Shown here piece after piece: positions 33,231-46,000 of a stretch of DNA of 64,000 nt. The translations under genes were made by a program, and so were the position numbers. The stretch comes from Pictodentalium vernedei (lineage: Eukaryota; Mollusca; Scaphopoda; Dentaliida; Dentaliidae). The stretch is taken from positions 7,069,920 to 7,133,919 of the forward strand of contig CM062292.1 in NCBI GenBank assembly GCA_031216915.1, in the 5' to 3' direction. The stretch's first letter is position 1. The number at the start of each line of letters is the position of its first letter. The notes beneath the pieces were generated by a model, which was given only the letters and a program-made list of their open reading frames with translations, searched no databases and was not told where the DNA came from.

Positions 33231-36200
33231 GGAAAAAAATCGGAGAAAGCTGATTTTTTCAGGGAATGTCGAGTACATGTCACTGAACAATAGACAAAAG
33301 TCCCCTAAAATCCCAGTTGAGCTTTTTTTTCTACAGCCTTTTTTCGAAAACGCGTTTGAAAAAAATCAAAAAAAATCGCACGAACTTTGTAACCTCGAAT
33401 TGATCCAACTGTATTTTTTTTGTTTACGCGTATTTCGAGCTACATAATGTCTAATATACATTTACCTAGAGGAAAATGTGCATTCTGTGACAATTTCTGC
33501 GAAAAATTATTGAAAATTCACAAAAAAGTATCGGATTTACGCAAAAAATGACGATTTTCCTCCTTCTTACACCCACACCTTTTTGTACAAGCACTCTTGC
33601 AACCACAACTGATCAGATTCAGTAGGTTATCGGGGGCACATGGCTTTGTGGCTGCAGTCGGTACAAGAAGTCCATTGTCTAGCGACCACCCCCAATCCGT
33701 CGGAGGAAGCGAAGTGCCCAGCCATTGTTGGACCTGGAGATAACATCTGTAGACATGTTGTTGTGCAGTATCGCTGCTTGGTGGGAGTGAGGCTAGGTCG
33801 ATGGGTTTATTCAGTTTAGATTTTGCTACATAACGCTTGTAAGTGACATATCTATATTGGTCGAGAGAGGAAACAGTTTTACTCCCGTATAAGATCAGGA
33901 GAAGTTGTTCCCCGGCAGCGGCTACTGCACTTGGTGTACTGTCATCCGCCAAAATTGTGTTGACATACTGTTGTGAGTCGCTAGTAACATCGGAGACAAT
34001 TGTACTGAATACTTTCTTCTTACCAACTCGAAAGAGTGCAGAAGTAGTGTCACAACCACTTATAGAATGTGCTACAAGGAGGTTACTTCTATGGTCACCC
34101 ATTTTGGTTGCTATTTCACTAACTGAAACTAGTAAGTTTGGGGTAATGGAATACATCATGTGAATATTACATCCCGGTTGAAATCGAGAGGTAAGAATGA
34201 CTAACAAGTCTGTGTCTGTTCCCACAACGACAACATTGTTGTCATCTTGAGCGATGTCAAGTGCAGTTTCGGCTATCAGTACATCAGCATCAGACTCGGA
34301 CTGCTTGGACTGAATATTGATAGCAGATAGCTCCTGCATTAGAAGATCGATCAGTTGGGTTTTGTTCTTGGCATTTGCAAGGAAATCGGATTGGGGTGTG
34401 GTGGCTGGTAACTCGGGTGAGATATTGATATCAATGGAATACCTGTCTTTAGATCTACGGGCTTGTTCCATGCCCTTTGTCGACATTGTACAAGCATAAC
34501 CATCAAAAACAACCACGACGTTCGCCCCAAAATGTCTCACTAGATAATTGGAATATGATGTACATATGTCCTTATATGACGACTGTTTAGGCCATACAAC
34601 TGCCCTCAATAAAAATCCACCATCTACAACAAACAGAGAATGTTCTGGGATTTTAGTTTGCTCGGAACCGTATGTTTTGAGGATCTTACCGAGCGTGCTT
34701 TTCTGTGTCTTCCTCATTCCAGCAGAATCAAACAATGCTGGTGGTTTCCGGGCGAGTTCATATTTGAGATACTCTTCCATCTCTGCTTGTGACTGAATAA
34801 CACATGTGATGCGGTTGAACAGAATTGTGGGGGCAATCACTACCTTACTTCCACGGACTTTGATGCTATTTGCCATCGATGCGAAAGACTTCACAGTGTC
34901 AACACGTCGTAGTTTGATGCTGTTGAACGTTTTGCTTACAACATTCGATACGCAACATTCACCAATTTTGCGATCTTGGTCACAGTTCACAGTTTCGTCG
35001 GCCACAAGCCCGGTCGCTATAGAGACTAATTGTAGTGGATCTCTATTCTGAAAGGGGGAATGCACTCTGAGCCAGTTCAATAATTTGGTGATATCATTGG
35101 CATCAGTCAATTGTGAACTTTGACGGAGAACCCGATGTTGTTCGCCATGACCAGTGTGAACATGAACAAAATTTTCGAGAGCATTACATATCGGAAGGCA
35201 AAGAGGTAGTCCATGTACCCATTTCGCAACAGTGCTATCGGTTATTCCCCTGCCATGTGTGAGACCACCAGGGAGCTTGAACATTCTCATTAAACACTGC
35301 TCTATGGTCTGATCAGAATATATCCCGTCCCAGAATTTATCTGAGCGCCTTATGGTAAAGTAACCTTTCTCAGTGAACAACTTCAAATCATCCTGTTGCA
35401 TTATTTCTGTTAGCTCATTCATCTGCTGCAAATAGAGATGAGAACTTTTTGCGTATGCAAAATGACCACCTGCGTGAAATACTGGAATCATATTGCGAAC
35501 ACAATATGTGTGGAGTTCCCAGTCGCCTGTGCGCTCTGCTCTCAAGAACAACTGGAGAAGACCTATTTGCTCGTAGTATTGTACCCAAAGCTTTCCTGTG
35601 CGTCCTACGGACGCATTCTGGAGCAGTTCGTGTAATTTTGACAGTAGATGGTTGACACTTTCTTGATTGACAGCGTCAGCTGTTGTACAGTCACCTCTGG
35701 CAAGTCCATAGAATATGTCATTGACTTCTGTGCAGTCTATGTTATCTAGTGTTCGGCTTTCTTCAAACACAAGTTTTGTAATGGCAATTTGTGTTAGCAA
35801 ATGGGCACGAACTGCTCTTGAATATGCATGACCACTGATCAAATGATGGATTGACCCACCAGCATAAACAGTCCCCCAAAGTTCATCCAAGCCGCTACCA
35901 GCCATGATCGAACCAATTGCCCCTAAATATGACATAATCATATGGAAGCCGCCGAGTCTAACGAAAACTTTGTTTATGAGTACACATCAAGGGCATGCAC
36001 ACATTACATGCCAATGCATCTTGAGTGTAGGCGAACACCACATTATGTGATTTAATCGAACATGGAAATTGAAACAATGATGCTCTAATACGGTATTTGA
36101 ATGAGAAAAGTCGATGCCGTTTGAATTTGAGTTTAGGGGGTATGGTTAATATTTCACACGTTTCACCAGTTCATTATGGAATAAATGACTATTGTTATAT

Positions 36201-36632
36201 ATCATTATAAAGCCACTGCTTTTCTGCAATTTTTGATATATAATTTAACTCCCAAAGTAGTCGTAGATTTGATTTAATGGATGTTGTGTACCGTTGTGTG
36301 TATGAAAACAATAAATTTTTTTTCGTAATTTTGTACATTTTCGTGAATATTTCACCACTGAGTGTGAGGATTGGTACAAAGTTGGCATTTTCTGTTGGGG
36401 ATATGTATTCTCAATATAATTCAGCACGATATTTATGATTCTCACCCTACTAAGGCGAATAAGAATGAGAAACATGGAGCTGGGTCGAATTTTAAAAAAA
36501 AATTTTTTTTCATCAAAAGAACGCTATAACTAAAAAAGCTCAACTCGGATTCGCGGGGACTTTTCACACTTTATCCGCAATGTGTGTCCCGGAAACATAT
36601 AAAAAAATCAGCTTTCTCCGATTTTTTTTCCT
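33231..36632 (-). mobile_element. putative DNA transposon carrying PIN-CXC gene
   Basis: Left sequence GGAAAAAAATCGGAGAAAGC TGATTTTTT (from 33,231) is matched by its reverse complement AAAAATCAGCTTTCTCCG ATTTTTTTTCC at 36,603-36,632. Inside, similarity continues: AAGTCCCCTAAAATCCCAGTTGAGCTTTTTT near 33,298 versus the reverse complement of AAAAAAGCTCAACTCGGATTC near 36,533. Diverged terminal inverted repeats of at least ~100 bp thus bracket one long intact minus-strand gene. ACATTAG lies just outside both ends but at unequal distances, so the true termini and target duplication are unresolved. Confidence 0.6.
33518..35941 (-). CDS. PIN/XPG-like nuclease with C-terminal CXC motif
   Basis: An uninterrupted 807-codon frame. 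The N-terminal ~400 residues (WGTVYAGGSIHHLISGHAYS; LWVQYYEQIGLLQLFLRAER; GGLTHGRGITDSTVAKWV) match no domain I can name. Residues ~438-640 look like a PIN/FEN1/XPG-type nuclease fold with acidic positions in order: VVDGG (~441), VFDGY (~479), ESDAD (~548), GTDTD (~573) and SGCDTTS (~627). A TDWGW segment follows (~745), then a CXC-type cluster (C-x-C-x3-C-x3-C-x-C, ~777-789). From memory, similar multi-copy proteins occur widely in invertebrates, and XPG domains occur in Academ-type transposons. The gene lies within inverted repeats and may be that element's protein. A possible donor (GTAAGA) overlaps the last cysteines, so the final 20 residues may not be native. No disabling change is seen. 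Confidence 0.75.
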   Translation of the reverse strand: MIMSYLGAIGSIMAGSGLDELWGTVYAGGSIHHLISGHAYSRAVRAHLLTQIAITKLVFEESRTLDNIDCTEVNDIFYGLARGDCTTADAVNQESVNHLLSKLHELLQNASVGRTGKLWVQYYEQIGLLQLFLRAERTGDWELHTYCVRNMIPVFHAGGHFAYAKSSHLYLQQMNELTEIMQQDDLKLFTEKGYFTIRRSDKFWDGIYSDQTIEQCLMRMFKLPGGLTHGRGITDSTVAKWVHGLPLCLPICNALENFVHVHTGHGEQHRVLRQSSQLTDANDITKLLNWLRVHSPFQNRDPLQLVSIATGLVADETVNCDQDRKIGECCVSNVVSKTFNSIKLRRVDTVKSFASMANSIKVRGSKVVIAPTILFNRITCVIQSQAEMEEYLKYELARKPPALFDSAGMRKTQKSTLGKILKTYGSEQTKIPEHSLFVVDGGFLLRAVVWPKQSSYKDICTSYSNYLVRHFGANVVVVFDGYACTMSTKGMEQARRSKDRYSIDINISPELPATTPQSDFLANAKNKTQLIDLLMQELSAINIQSKQSESDADVLIAETALDIAQDDNNVVVVGTDTDLLVILTSRFQPGCNIHMMYSITPNLLVSVSEIATKMGDHRSNLLVAHSISGCDTTSALFRVGKKKVFSTIVSDVTSDSQQYVNTILADDSTPSAVAAAGEQLLLILYGSKTVSSLDQYRYVTYKRYVAKSKLNKPIDLASLPPSSDTAQQHVYRCYLQVQQWLGTSLPPTDWGWSLDNGLLVPTAATKPCAPDNLLNLISCGCKSACTKRCGCKKEENRHFLRKSDTFL

Positions 36633-37182
36633 TACTTTCTCATTTTTAGGTCTAATGTGCCTGGACTACGGTATTATAAAGTCAATCAGTTTGATTCTAT
36701 TTTCTCACGTTCAAAAATGATTTTCGTCAACATTATACTATGGCAATTTTCGGGAATTTTGTTCTGTGAAAAACACTATTGAGGGTTCAGAAATACCACG
36801 AAGACCCAGTTTAAGCCCCTGTTTCATGAACATTTTCCGAGGGGAGGACGCCTTCCCTGGACGCGGGGGCGGCGGAAACTCCGAAAAGTGTGGATGGGTG
36901 GGGGGGTGGGGGGGGTGGGGGGTGGGGGTGCACAAGCAGGGGCGGCGGAGCCAGGGGGCACAGGGGGCACGTGTCCCCCTCCCACTTTTTTCATCAATTA
37001 TGGATACCCTAACAGGACGTATTCTGACAAAACGTACACAACTGGCCACATTGACTGTGGGAGATAGTAATAGTTCTAACAAAATTAGCAACACAATAGT
37101 GTCGGCGTCGCTGTCCATTTTATATATTCAGACATTGCACATCGCAAGTTCACAACTTGTCATAACAGACTATAGTAATAGT
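36633..37182. other. dispersed-repeat fragment and G-rich tract
   Basis: A G-rich tract at 36,895-36,930 precedes CAGGGGCGGCGGAGCCAGGG (about 36,938), a hAT-like end related to the MITE at 13,303. No partner end was found. The open frames here show no domain. Confidence 0.5.
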
Positions 37183-37300
37183 AAAACTAGTCCGAACTTG
37201 GACCCAAATTCCGTAATATAATTTTGGGGTTTAGTACGTCCAAAGGACGTACCAAACCCAAAAATTATATTGCGGAATTTGGGTCCAAGTTTGGACTATG
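37183..37300. repeat. hairpin with ~55-bp arms
   Basis: TAGTCCGAACTTGGACCCAA through TTTAGTACGTCC pairs with GGACGTACCAAACCC through TCCAAGTTTGGACTA around a very short loop near 37,245. Only a few mismatches. Confidence 0.88.
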
Positions 37301-37439
37301 GTAAAATGTGTGCATGTATTCCCTTTCCAGAGTTGCACTTAATTTCGTTCCGTAGTCATGACAGTAGTATAGCTCGCACGTTTCAGGGCTTAGTTGCAGG
37401 ACCTCGGTGCAGGACCACGGAAGTGACGTCATGTCACGT
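37301..37439. other. spacer
   Basis: Nothing recognised; leads into the dispersed repeat. Confidence 0.35.
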
Positions 37440-37800
37440 GACCCAGTGGCGCCATGTTGTGTTGTCATGGTAACCCGCGTGAGCGGCCATCTTGTGACGT
37501 CATCTCCATAGTGATACGTGGTGTTAGTGCGCATGCGCAGCGCGTGTTGTTAGGGTGATACGTGGTTCCGTCGTCCATTTTGTATACTGGAGGCCGCCAT
37601 CTTGGTTTCTATGGTAGCACGTGATTGCTATGTTACCAATGGCTTCTAACAAGACAGGGGTATGTTCGGGGTGTGTTCCTTTGTAGAAGAGTAAATCTGA
37701 TTACCACAAACAACCCGACAATCCCTCCAAATCACCAAAATCCACCCAAAATCACCGGAATTGACTTTATTTCCCCAATTTATTGACTTAGCACGTAGTG
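37440..37800 (+). repeat. dispersed repeat shared with 14.04-14.93 kb
   Basis: GTGAGCGGCCATCTTGTGACG, GCATGCGCAG, TGTTGTTAGGGTGATACG, GGAGGCCGCCATCTTGG and CCCGACAATCCCTCCAAA occur in the same order and orientation as in the first copy. Probably two members of one element family, type unknown. Confidence 0.72.
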
Positions 37801-37835
37801 CTATCCCAATTTATTGACTTAGCACGTAGTGCTAT
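37785..37835 (+). repeat. short tandem duplication
   Basis: ATTTATTGACTTAGCACGTAGTGCTAT occurs twice in succession; its CACGTAGTG core is itself nearly palindromic. Confidence 0.85.
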
Positions 37836-38329
37836 AGTATTAAGGGGATATAAGGGGTGCGTACGTTTTAACAGGAGTAATGTTCTGGCTTTGAATTCTC
37901 CCAGAATCCCTTTTCGGATCCCTGTCCCATGACGTTTTTCCCATTAAAAGACACGTTCCTTTGGTCATTACCCAGAATTCTCTGCTTCTATCTATATATG
38001 CAATAGTTTTCGTCTATCTGGCCATGTTCCTTTGTTCTAGAGTATACTCCAGTAGCGTAGAAGAGCCTATTAGTTGGGACAGTTTACCTTATTATTACTA
38101 TATTTAGCAATTTCTGGGCTATTCTTGTAACTTCTGACCCTATTCAGAGTCTTGTTGTTTCATTTATCTAGATCATTTATATAAATTATAACGAACCAAT
38201 CAGATTGCTTGATTTCCCATAACCTGTAGGCAGAGTTATCTCCCTTCTATATAACAAAAGCCAATATCATTCCCAAAGCCAATATCATTCCCAAAGCCAA
38301 TAAACTATCGAGCAGTTACTGATAAGTCA
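37836..38329. other. no gene; short CCAATATCATTCCCAAAG triplication
   Basis: CCCAAAGCCAATATCATT repeats near 38,258-38,305. Nothing else recognised. Confidence 0.4.
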
Positions 38330-38935
38330 TTGCTCGCACGACTCGAAGCTCATCGAGCAAATGAGCCTTAGAGCAATTGCTCGATTGAGTGACTCGGCAT
38401 ATTGCTCGAATGACTCGAAGTCCGTCGAGCAAATGAGCTATCGAGTAATTGCTCGTTCGAGTGACTCCTCAAACGACTCTTCGACTCATTTCAGTATTTG
38501 AGGATACCTATGGCCCGGCATTGTATTATTTGAGGATACCTATCGAGGATACCTATTATAGGATACTTATCTGAGGATACTATTACCTATATCACAAGAC
38601 ATACCTATCCCAATATCCCTTATAAGCTAAATCAAGAGAGTAATTGCTCCATGAGCAATTACTCGAACGACTCGAAGCTCATCGAGCAAATGAGCCTTAG
38701 AGCAATTGCTCGATCGAGTGACTCGGCATATTGCTCGAACGACTCGAAGCTCATCGAGCAAATGAGCTATCGAGTAATTGCTCGTTCGAGTGACTCCTCG
38801 AACGACTCTTAGACTCATTTCAGAAAAAGGGGTGCCGAGGGCCATATGTTTTCCAAAAAGGGGTGCCGAAATTGGGGTGCCTTCTGGAGAATCCCTTTTT
38901 GTCAAATGAGCTATCGAGTAATTGCTCGATCGAGT
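38330..38935. repeat. CGAGCAATTGCTCG-type dispersed tandem repeat
   Basis: Units of roughly 110-180 bp include GACTCGAAGCTCATCGAGCA, AATGAGCTATCGAGTAATTG and CTCGTTCGAGTGACTCCTCG, with variants near 38,335, 38,410, 38,660, 38,740 and 38,910. The motif is partly self-complementary. Confidence 0.78.
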
Positions 38936-40047
38936 GACTCGACATACTGCTCGAACGACTCGAATCCCATCGAGCAAATGAGCTAACGAGCAATTTGCTC
39001 GTCCGAGTGACTCCTCGAACGACTCTTAGACTCATTTCAGAAAAAGGGATTCTCTAGCCACAGCCGTTTTCGAAAAAGGGATTCTTAAAAAGGGATTCTG
39101 TAAAATGAGATTCCTATTCGAGTCCGTAAAATTTGGATTCCGTGTTTTAACATCGTCCACTCGAGGGTATGGAAAGGGATTGATAACAACCAATTCAACA
39201 ATGACTACAAGACTCTGAACAGATACAACCAGTCACTACAAAAAACGAAGTAAACAAAAGAAAGTGAAAGAATGTCAAACTAGTCGGATTGATCGAACTA
39301 GTTGGACAGACTGAACTGATCTGAATTATGAACAGATACAAGACACCTGTTCGAATGAAGTCGCAGTGAACAAAGATCCAATACAACCAAGATGGACGGG
39401 AACAGAACAAAGTGAACAAAGATCCAATGAAGTTATCGAAGTGAATTGACCATAACAAAGGTTTCAACTGAATGAACTATAACCCTTAAGTATAACCCAA
39501 TGTTAACCCCCCTTAAATTGAACAAACCTGAATGAACCGTTTGAACTGAACAAAGTTTTCAACTGAATGAACTTTATGTAATTAAAACCCCTTTGAAGTC
39601 CAGAAAGTTTTTAACTATAACCCCTATGACGGTATTAACACTCTTGAATTGAATGAAGTATAACCCCTACCTATATCCCAATGTTAACTCCTTTGAACTG
39701 AACAAAGTTTAACTTAATAGTTTTTAAACTTAATGAAAATATAACGAAGGTGATCTGAATTTTAACTCGAGAATACAACCCATTAAACTGAATTCTTCCA
39801 ACAGGGAAGGGGAATACCCTCGAGTGGACGATGTTAAAACACGGAATCCAAATTTTACGGACTCGAATAGGAATCCCATTTTACAGAATCCCTTTTTAAG
39901 AATCCCTTTTTCGAAAACGGCTGTGGCTATGGAATCCCTTTTTCTGAAATGAGTCTAAGAGTCGTTCGAGGAGTCACTCGGACGAGCAATTGCTCGTTAG
40001 CTCATTTGCTTGATGGGATTCGAGTCATTCGAGCAGTATGTCGAGTC
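38936..40047. mobile_element. foldback element with ~235-bp arms
   Basis: Positions 38,936-39,170 are the near-exact reverse complement of 39,814-40,047 (ends GACTCGACATACTGCTCGAA and TTCGAGCAGTATGTCGAGTC; inner CATCGTCCACTCGAGGGTAT). The ~640-bp centre is rich in CTGAATGAAC/TAACCCC short repeats and encodes nothing. The right arm ends exactly where the 45-bp array begins. Confidence 0.9.
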
Positions 40048-43000
40048 TTATGTGCCCAACACCATTCAGTATCAGACTACAGTACAACATTCTTATGTGC
40101 TCGAACAGATTCATTATCAGATTTCAGTGCAACATTATTATGTGCTCGAACAGATTCAATATCAGACGTCAGTGCGGCATTCGTATGTGTTCAAACAAAT
40201 TCAGTATCAGACTTCAGTACAACATTCTTATGTGCTCAACCCGATTCAGTATCAGACTGCAGTACACCATTCTTATGTGCTCGAACAGATTCGGTATCAG
40301 ACTTCAGTGCAACAGTACAACATTCTTATGCGATCAATCCGATTCAATATCAGACTACAGAACAACATTCTTATTTACTCAAACAGATCAGTATCAGACT
40401 TCAGTACAACAATCTTATGTGCTCAACCTGATTCAATATCAGACTTCAGTATAACATTCATATGTGCTCAACCCGATTCAGAATCAGACTTAACATTCAT
40501 ATGCGCTCAACCCGATTCAGCATCAGACTTCAGTATATCATTCCTATGTGCTCAACCCGATTCATTATCAGACTTCAGTACAACATTCATATGTGCTCAA
40601 ACCGATTCAGTACCAGACTTCAGTACAACATTCATATGTGCTCAACCCGATTCAGTATCAGACTTCAGTACAACATTCTTATGTGCTCAACCCAATTCAG
40701 TATCAGACCTCAGTACAACATTCTTATGTGCTCAACCCGATTCAATATCAGACTTCAGTATAACATTCATATGCGCTCAACCCGATTCAGTATCAGACCT
40801 CAGTACAACATTCTTATGTGCTCAACACGATTCAGTATCAGACATCAGTACAAAATTGCCATGTGCTCAAACAGATTCAGTATTAGACTTCAGAACAACT
40901 TTCTTATATGCTCAAACAGATCCAGTATTTTACTTCAGTACGACATTCTTACGTGCTCAAGCCGATTCAATATCAGACTACAGAACACCATTCTTATTTG
41001 CTCAACCAGATTCAGTATCAGACCTCAGTACAACATTCTTATGTGCTCAACCCGATTCAGTATCAGACTTCAGTACAGCATTCTTATGTGCTCAACCAGA
41101 TTCTGTATCAGACTTCAATACAACATTCATATGTGCTCAAGCCGATTCAGTATCAGACTTCAGTACAACATTGCCATGCGCTCAAACAGATTCAGTATCA
41201 GACTTCAGAACAACTTTCTTATATGCTTAAACAGATTCAGTATTTGACTTCAGTACGACATTCTTATGTGCCCATCCCGATTCAATATCAGAGTACAGAA
41301 CACCATTCTTATTAGCTCAACCAGATTCAGTATTAGACTACAGTACAACATTCTTATGTGCTCAAACAGATTCAATATCAGACTACAGTACAACATTCTT
41401 ATGTGCCCAACCCGATTTAATATCAGACTAAAGTACAACATTCTTATGTACTCAACCCGATTCAGTATCAGACTACAGTACAACATTCTTATATCCTCAA
41501 AGAGATTCAGTGTCAGCCTTCAGTAGAACATTCATATGTGCTCAACGCGATTCATTGTCAGACTAAAGTACAACTTTCTTATGTTCTCAACCCGATTCAG
41601 TATCAGACTACAGTACAACATTCTTATTTGCTCAACCCGATTCAATACCAGACTACACTACAACATTCTTATGTGCTCAAACAGGTTCAGTATCAGACGT
41701 CAGTACAACATTCATATGTGCTCAACCCGATTCAGTATCAGACTACACTAAAACATTCTTATGTGCTCAAACAGATTCAATACCAGACTTCAGCACAACA
41801 TTCTTATGTGTTCAAACCGATTCAGTATCATACTTCAGTACAACATTCTTATGTGTTCAAACAGATTCAGTATCAGATTTCAGTGCAACATTATTATGTG
41901 CTCAAATGGGTTCAATATCAGGCTTCAGAACAACATTCTTATGTGTTCAAACAGATTCAATATCAGACTACAGTACAACGTTTTTACGTGTTCAAACAGA
42001 TTCCTTATCAGACTTCAGTACAACATTCTTATGTGTTCAAACAGATTCAATATCAGACTACAGTACAACGTTCTTACGTGTTCAAACAGATTCCTTATCA
42101 GACTTCAGTACAACATTCTTATGTGTTCAAACAGATTCAATATCAGACTACAGTACAACTTTCTGATGTGTTCAAACAGGTTCATTATCAGACTTAAGTA
42201 CAACATTCTTATGTGTTCAAACAGATTCAATATCAGACTACAGTACAACGTTCTTATGTGTTCAAACAGGTTCATTATCAGACTTCAGTACAACATTCTT
42301 ATGTGTTCAAACAGATTCAATATCAGACTACAGTACAACTTTCTTATGTGTTCAAACAGGTTCATTATCAGACTTCAGTACAACATTCTTATGTGTTCAA
42401 ACAGATTCAATATCAGACTACAGTACAACGTTCTTATGTGTTCAAACAGCTTCATTATCAGACTTCAGTACAACATTCTTATGTGTTCAAACAGATTCAA
42501 TATCAGACTACAGTACAACGTTCTTATGTGTTCAAACAGGTTCATTATCAGACTTCAGTACAACATTCTTATGTGTTCAAACAGATTCAATATCAGACTA
42601 CAGTACAACTTTCTTATGTGTTCAAACAGGTACATTATCAGATTTCAGTACAACATTCTTATGTGTTCCATCAGATTCAATATCGGACTACAGTACAACG
42701 TTCTTATGTGTTCAAACAGGTTCATTATCAGACTTCAGTACAACATTATTATGTGTTCAAACAGATTCAATATCAGAATTCAGTACAACGTTCTTATGTG
42801 TTCAAACAGATTCCTTATCAGACTTCAGTACAACATTCTTATGTGTTCAAACAGATTCAATATCAGACTGCAGTACAATGTTCTTATGTTCTCAAACAGG
42901 TTCAGTATCAGACGTCAGTACAACATTCATATGTGCTCAACCCCGATTCAGTATCAGACTACACTACAACATTCTTATGTGCTCAAACAGATTCAATACC

Positions 43001-46000
43001 AGACTTCAGCACAGCATTCTTATGTGTTCAAACAGATTCAGTATCAGATTTCAGTGCAACATTATTATGTGCTCAAATGGATTCAATATGAGGCTTCAGA
43101 ACAACATTCTCATGTGTTCAAACAGATTCAGTATCAGACATCAGTACAACATTCTTATGTGCCCAACCTGATTCAGTATCAGACTTCAGCATAACATTCA
43201 TATGTGCTCAACCTGTTTCAGTATCAGACTTCAGTACAACATTCATATGTGCTCAACCCAATTCTTATGCGTTCGAACAGATTCAGTATTAGACTACAGT
43301 ACAACATTCTTATGTGTTCAACTCGAATCAGTATCAGACTACTGTACAACATTCTTATGTGCTCAACCCAATTCAGTATCAGACTTCAGTACAACATTCT
43401 TATTTGTTCAAACAGATTCAATATCAGACTTCAGTACAACATTCTTATGTGTTCAAACAGACTCAGTATCAGACTTCAGTGCAACATTCTTATGTGTTCA
43501 ACCCGATTCAGTATCAGACGTCAGTACAACATTATTATGTGCTCAACCCGATTCAGTATCAGCCTTCAGTACAACATTCTTTGTTGTTCAAACAGATTCA
43601 GTGTCAGCCTACAGTACAACATTCTTATGTGTTCAAACAGATTCAGTATCAGACTTCAGTACAACATTCTTATGTGCTCAACCCGATTCAATATCAGACT
43701 TCAGTACAACATCATTATGTGCTCAACCCGATTCAATATCAGACTTCAGTACAATATTATTATGTGCTCAACTCGATTCAGTATCAAACTTCAGTACAAC
43801 ATTGTTATGTGTCCAAACAGACTCAGTATGAGACTACAGTACAACATTCTTATGTGTTCAAACAGATTCGGTATCAGACTACAGTAGAACATTCTTATGT
43901 GCTCAGCCCAACTCAGTATCAGACTTCAGAACAACATTGCTATGTGCTCGAACAGATTCAGTATCAGACATCAGTACAACATTCTTATGTGCTCAACCCG
44001 ATTCAGTATCAGACTTCAGTACAACATTCTTATGTGCTCAACCACATTCAGTATCATACTTCAGTACAACATTCTTATGTGCTCGAACAGATTCAGTATC
44101 AGACTTCAGTACAACATTCTTATGTGCTCAACCACATTCAGTATCAGACTTCAGTACAAAATTCTTATGGGTTCAAACAGATTCAGTATCAGACTTCAGT
44201 ACAACATTCTTATGTGCTCAACCCCATTCGGTATCAGACTACGGTACAACATTCTTATGTGCTCAACCCGATTCAGTATCAGACTACAGTACAACATTCT
44301 TAAGTGCTCGAACAGACTCAATACCAGATTTCAGTGCAACATTATTATGTGCTCAAACAGATTCAATATCAAACGTCAGTGTGGCATTCGTATGTATTCA
44401 AACAAATTCAGTATCAGAGTATGAGACTTCAGTACAACATTCTTATGTGCTCAACCCGATTCAGTATCAGACTGCAGTACAACATTCTTATGTGCTCGAA
44501 CAGATTCGGTATCATACGTCAGTGCAACAGTACAACATTCTTATGTGCTCTACCCGATTCAATATCAGACTACAGAACAACATTATTATTTGCTCAACCA
44601 GATTCAGTATCAGACTTCAGTACAACATTCTTATGTGCTCAAACAGGTCAGTGCCAGACTTCAGTACAACAATCTTATGTGCTCAACCCGATTCAATATC
44701 AGACTTCAGTATAACATTCATATGTGCTCAACCCGATTCAGAATCAGACTTAACATTCGTATGTGCTCAACCCGATTCAGCATCAGACTTTAGTATATCA
44801 TTCCAATGTGCTCAACCCGATTCATTATCCGACTTCAGTACAACATTCTTATGTTCTCAACACGACTCAGTATCAGCCTTCAGTATAACATTCATATGTG
44901 CTCAAACAGATTCAGTATCAGACTTCAGTACAACATTCATATGTGCTCAACTCGATTCAGTACAAGACTTCAGTACAACATTCTTATGTGCTCAACCCGA
45001 TTCAGTATCAGACGTCAGTACACATTCTTATGTGGTCAAACAGATCCAGTATCAGACTACAGTATAACATTCTTATATGCTCAACCCGATTCAATATCAG
45101 ACCTCAGTACAACATTCTTATGTGATCAACCAAATTCAGTATCAGACCTCAGTACAACATTCGTATGTGCTCAACCCAATTCACTATCAGACCTCAGTAC
45201 AACATTCGTATGTGCTCAACCCAATTCAGTATCAGACTTCAGTACAACATTCTTATGTGCTCAACCCAATTCGGTATCAGACTTCAGTACGACATTCTTA
45301 TGTGCTCAAGCCGATTCAATATCAGACTACAGAACACCATTCTTATTTGCTCAACCAGATTCAGTATCAGACCTCAGTACAACATTCTTATGTTCTCAAC
45401 CCGATTCAGTATCAGACTTCAGTACAACATTCGTATGTGCTCAACTAGATTCTGTATCAGATTTCAGTACAACATTCTTATGTGCTCAACCCGATTCAGT
45501 ATCAGACTTCAGTACAACATTCTTATGTGCTCAACCCAATTCAGTATCAGACTTCAGAACAACTTTCTTATGTGCTCAAACAGATTCAGTAATTAACTTC
45601 AGTACGACATTCTTATGTGCTCAACCCGATTCAGTATCAGAGTACAGAACACCATTCTTATTTGCTCAACCAGATTCAGTATCAGACTACAGTACAACAG
45701 TCTTATGTGCACAACCCGATTCAGTATCAGACTGAAGTACAACATTCTTATATACTCAACCCGATTCAGTATCAGACTACAGTACAACATTCTTATATCC
45801 TCAAACAGATTCAGTATCAACCTTCAGTAGAACATTCATATGTGCTCAAGGCGACTGATTGTCAGACTAAAGTACAACATTCTTATGTACTCAACCCGAT
45901 TCAGAATCAGACTACAGTATAACATTCTTATTTGCTCAACCCGATTCAATACCAGACTACACTACAACATTCTTATGTGCTCAAACAGGTTCAGTATCAG

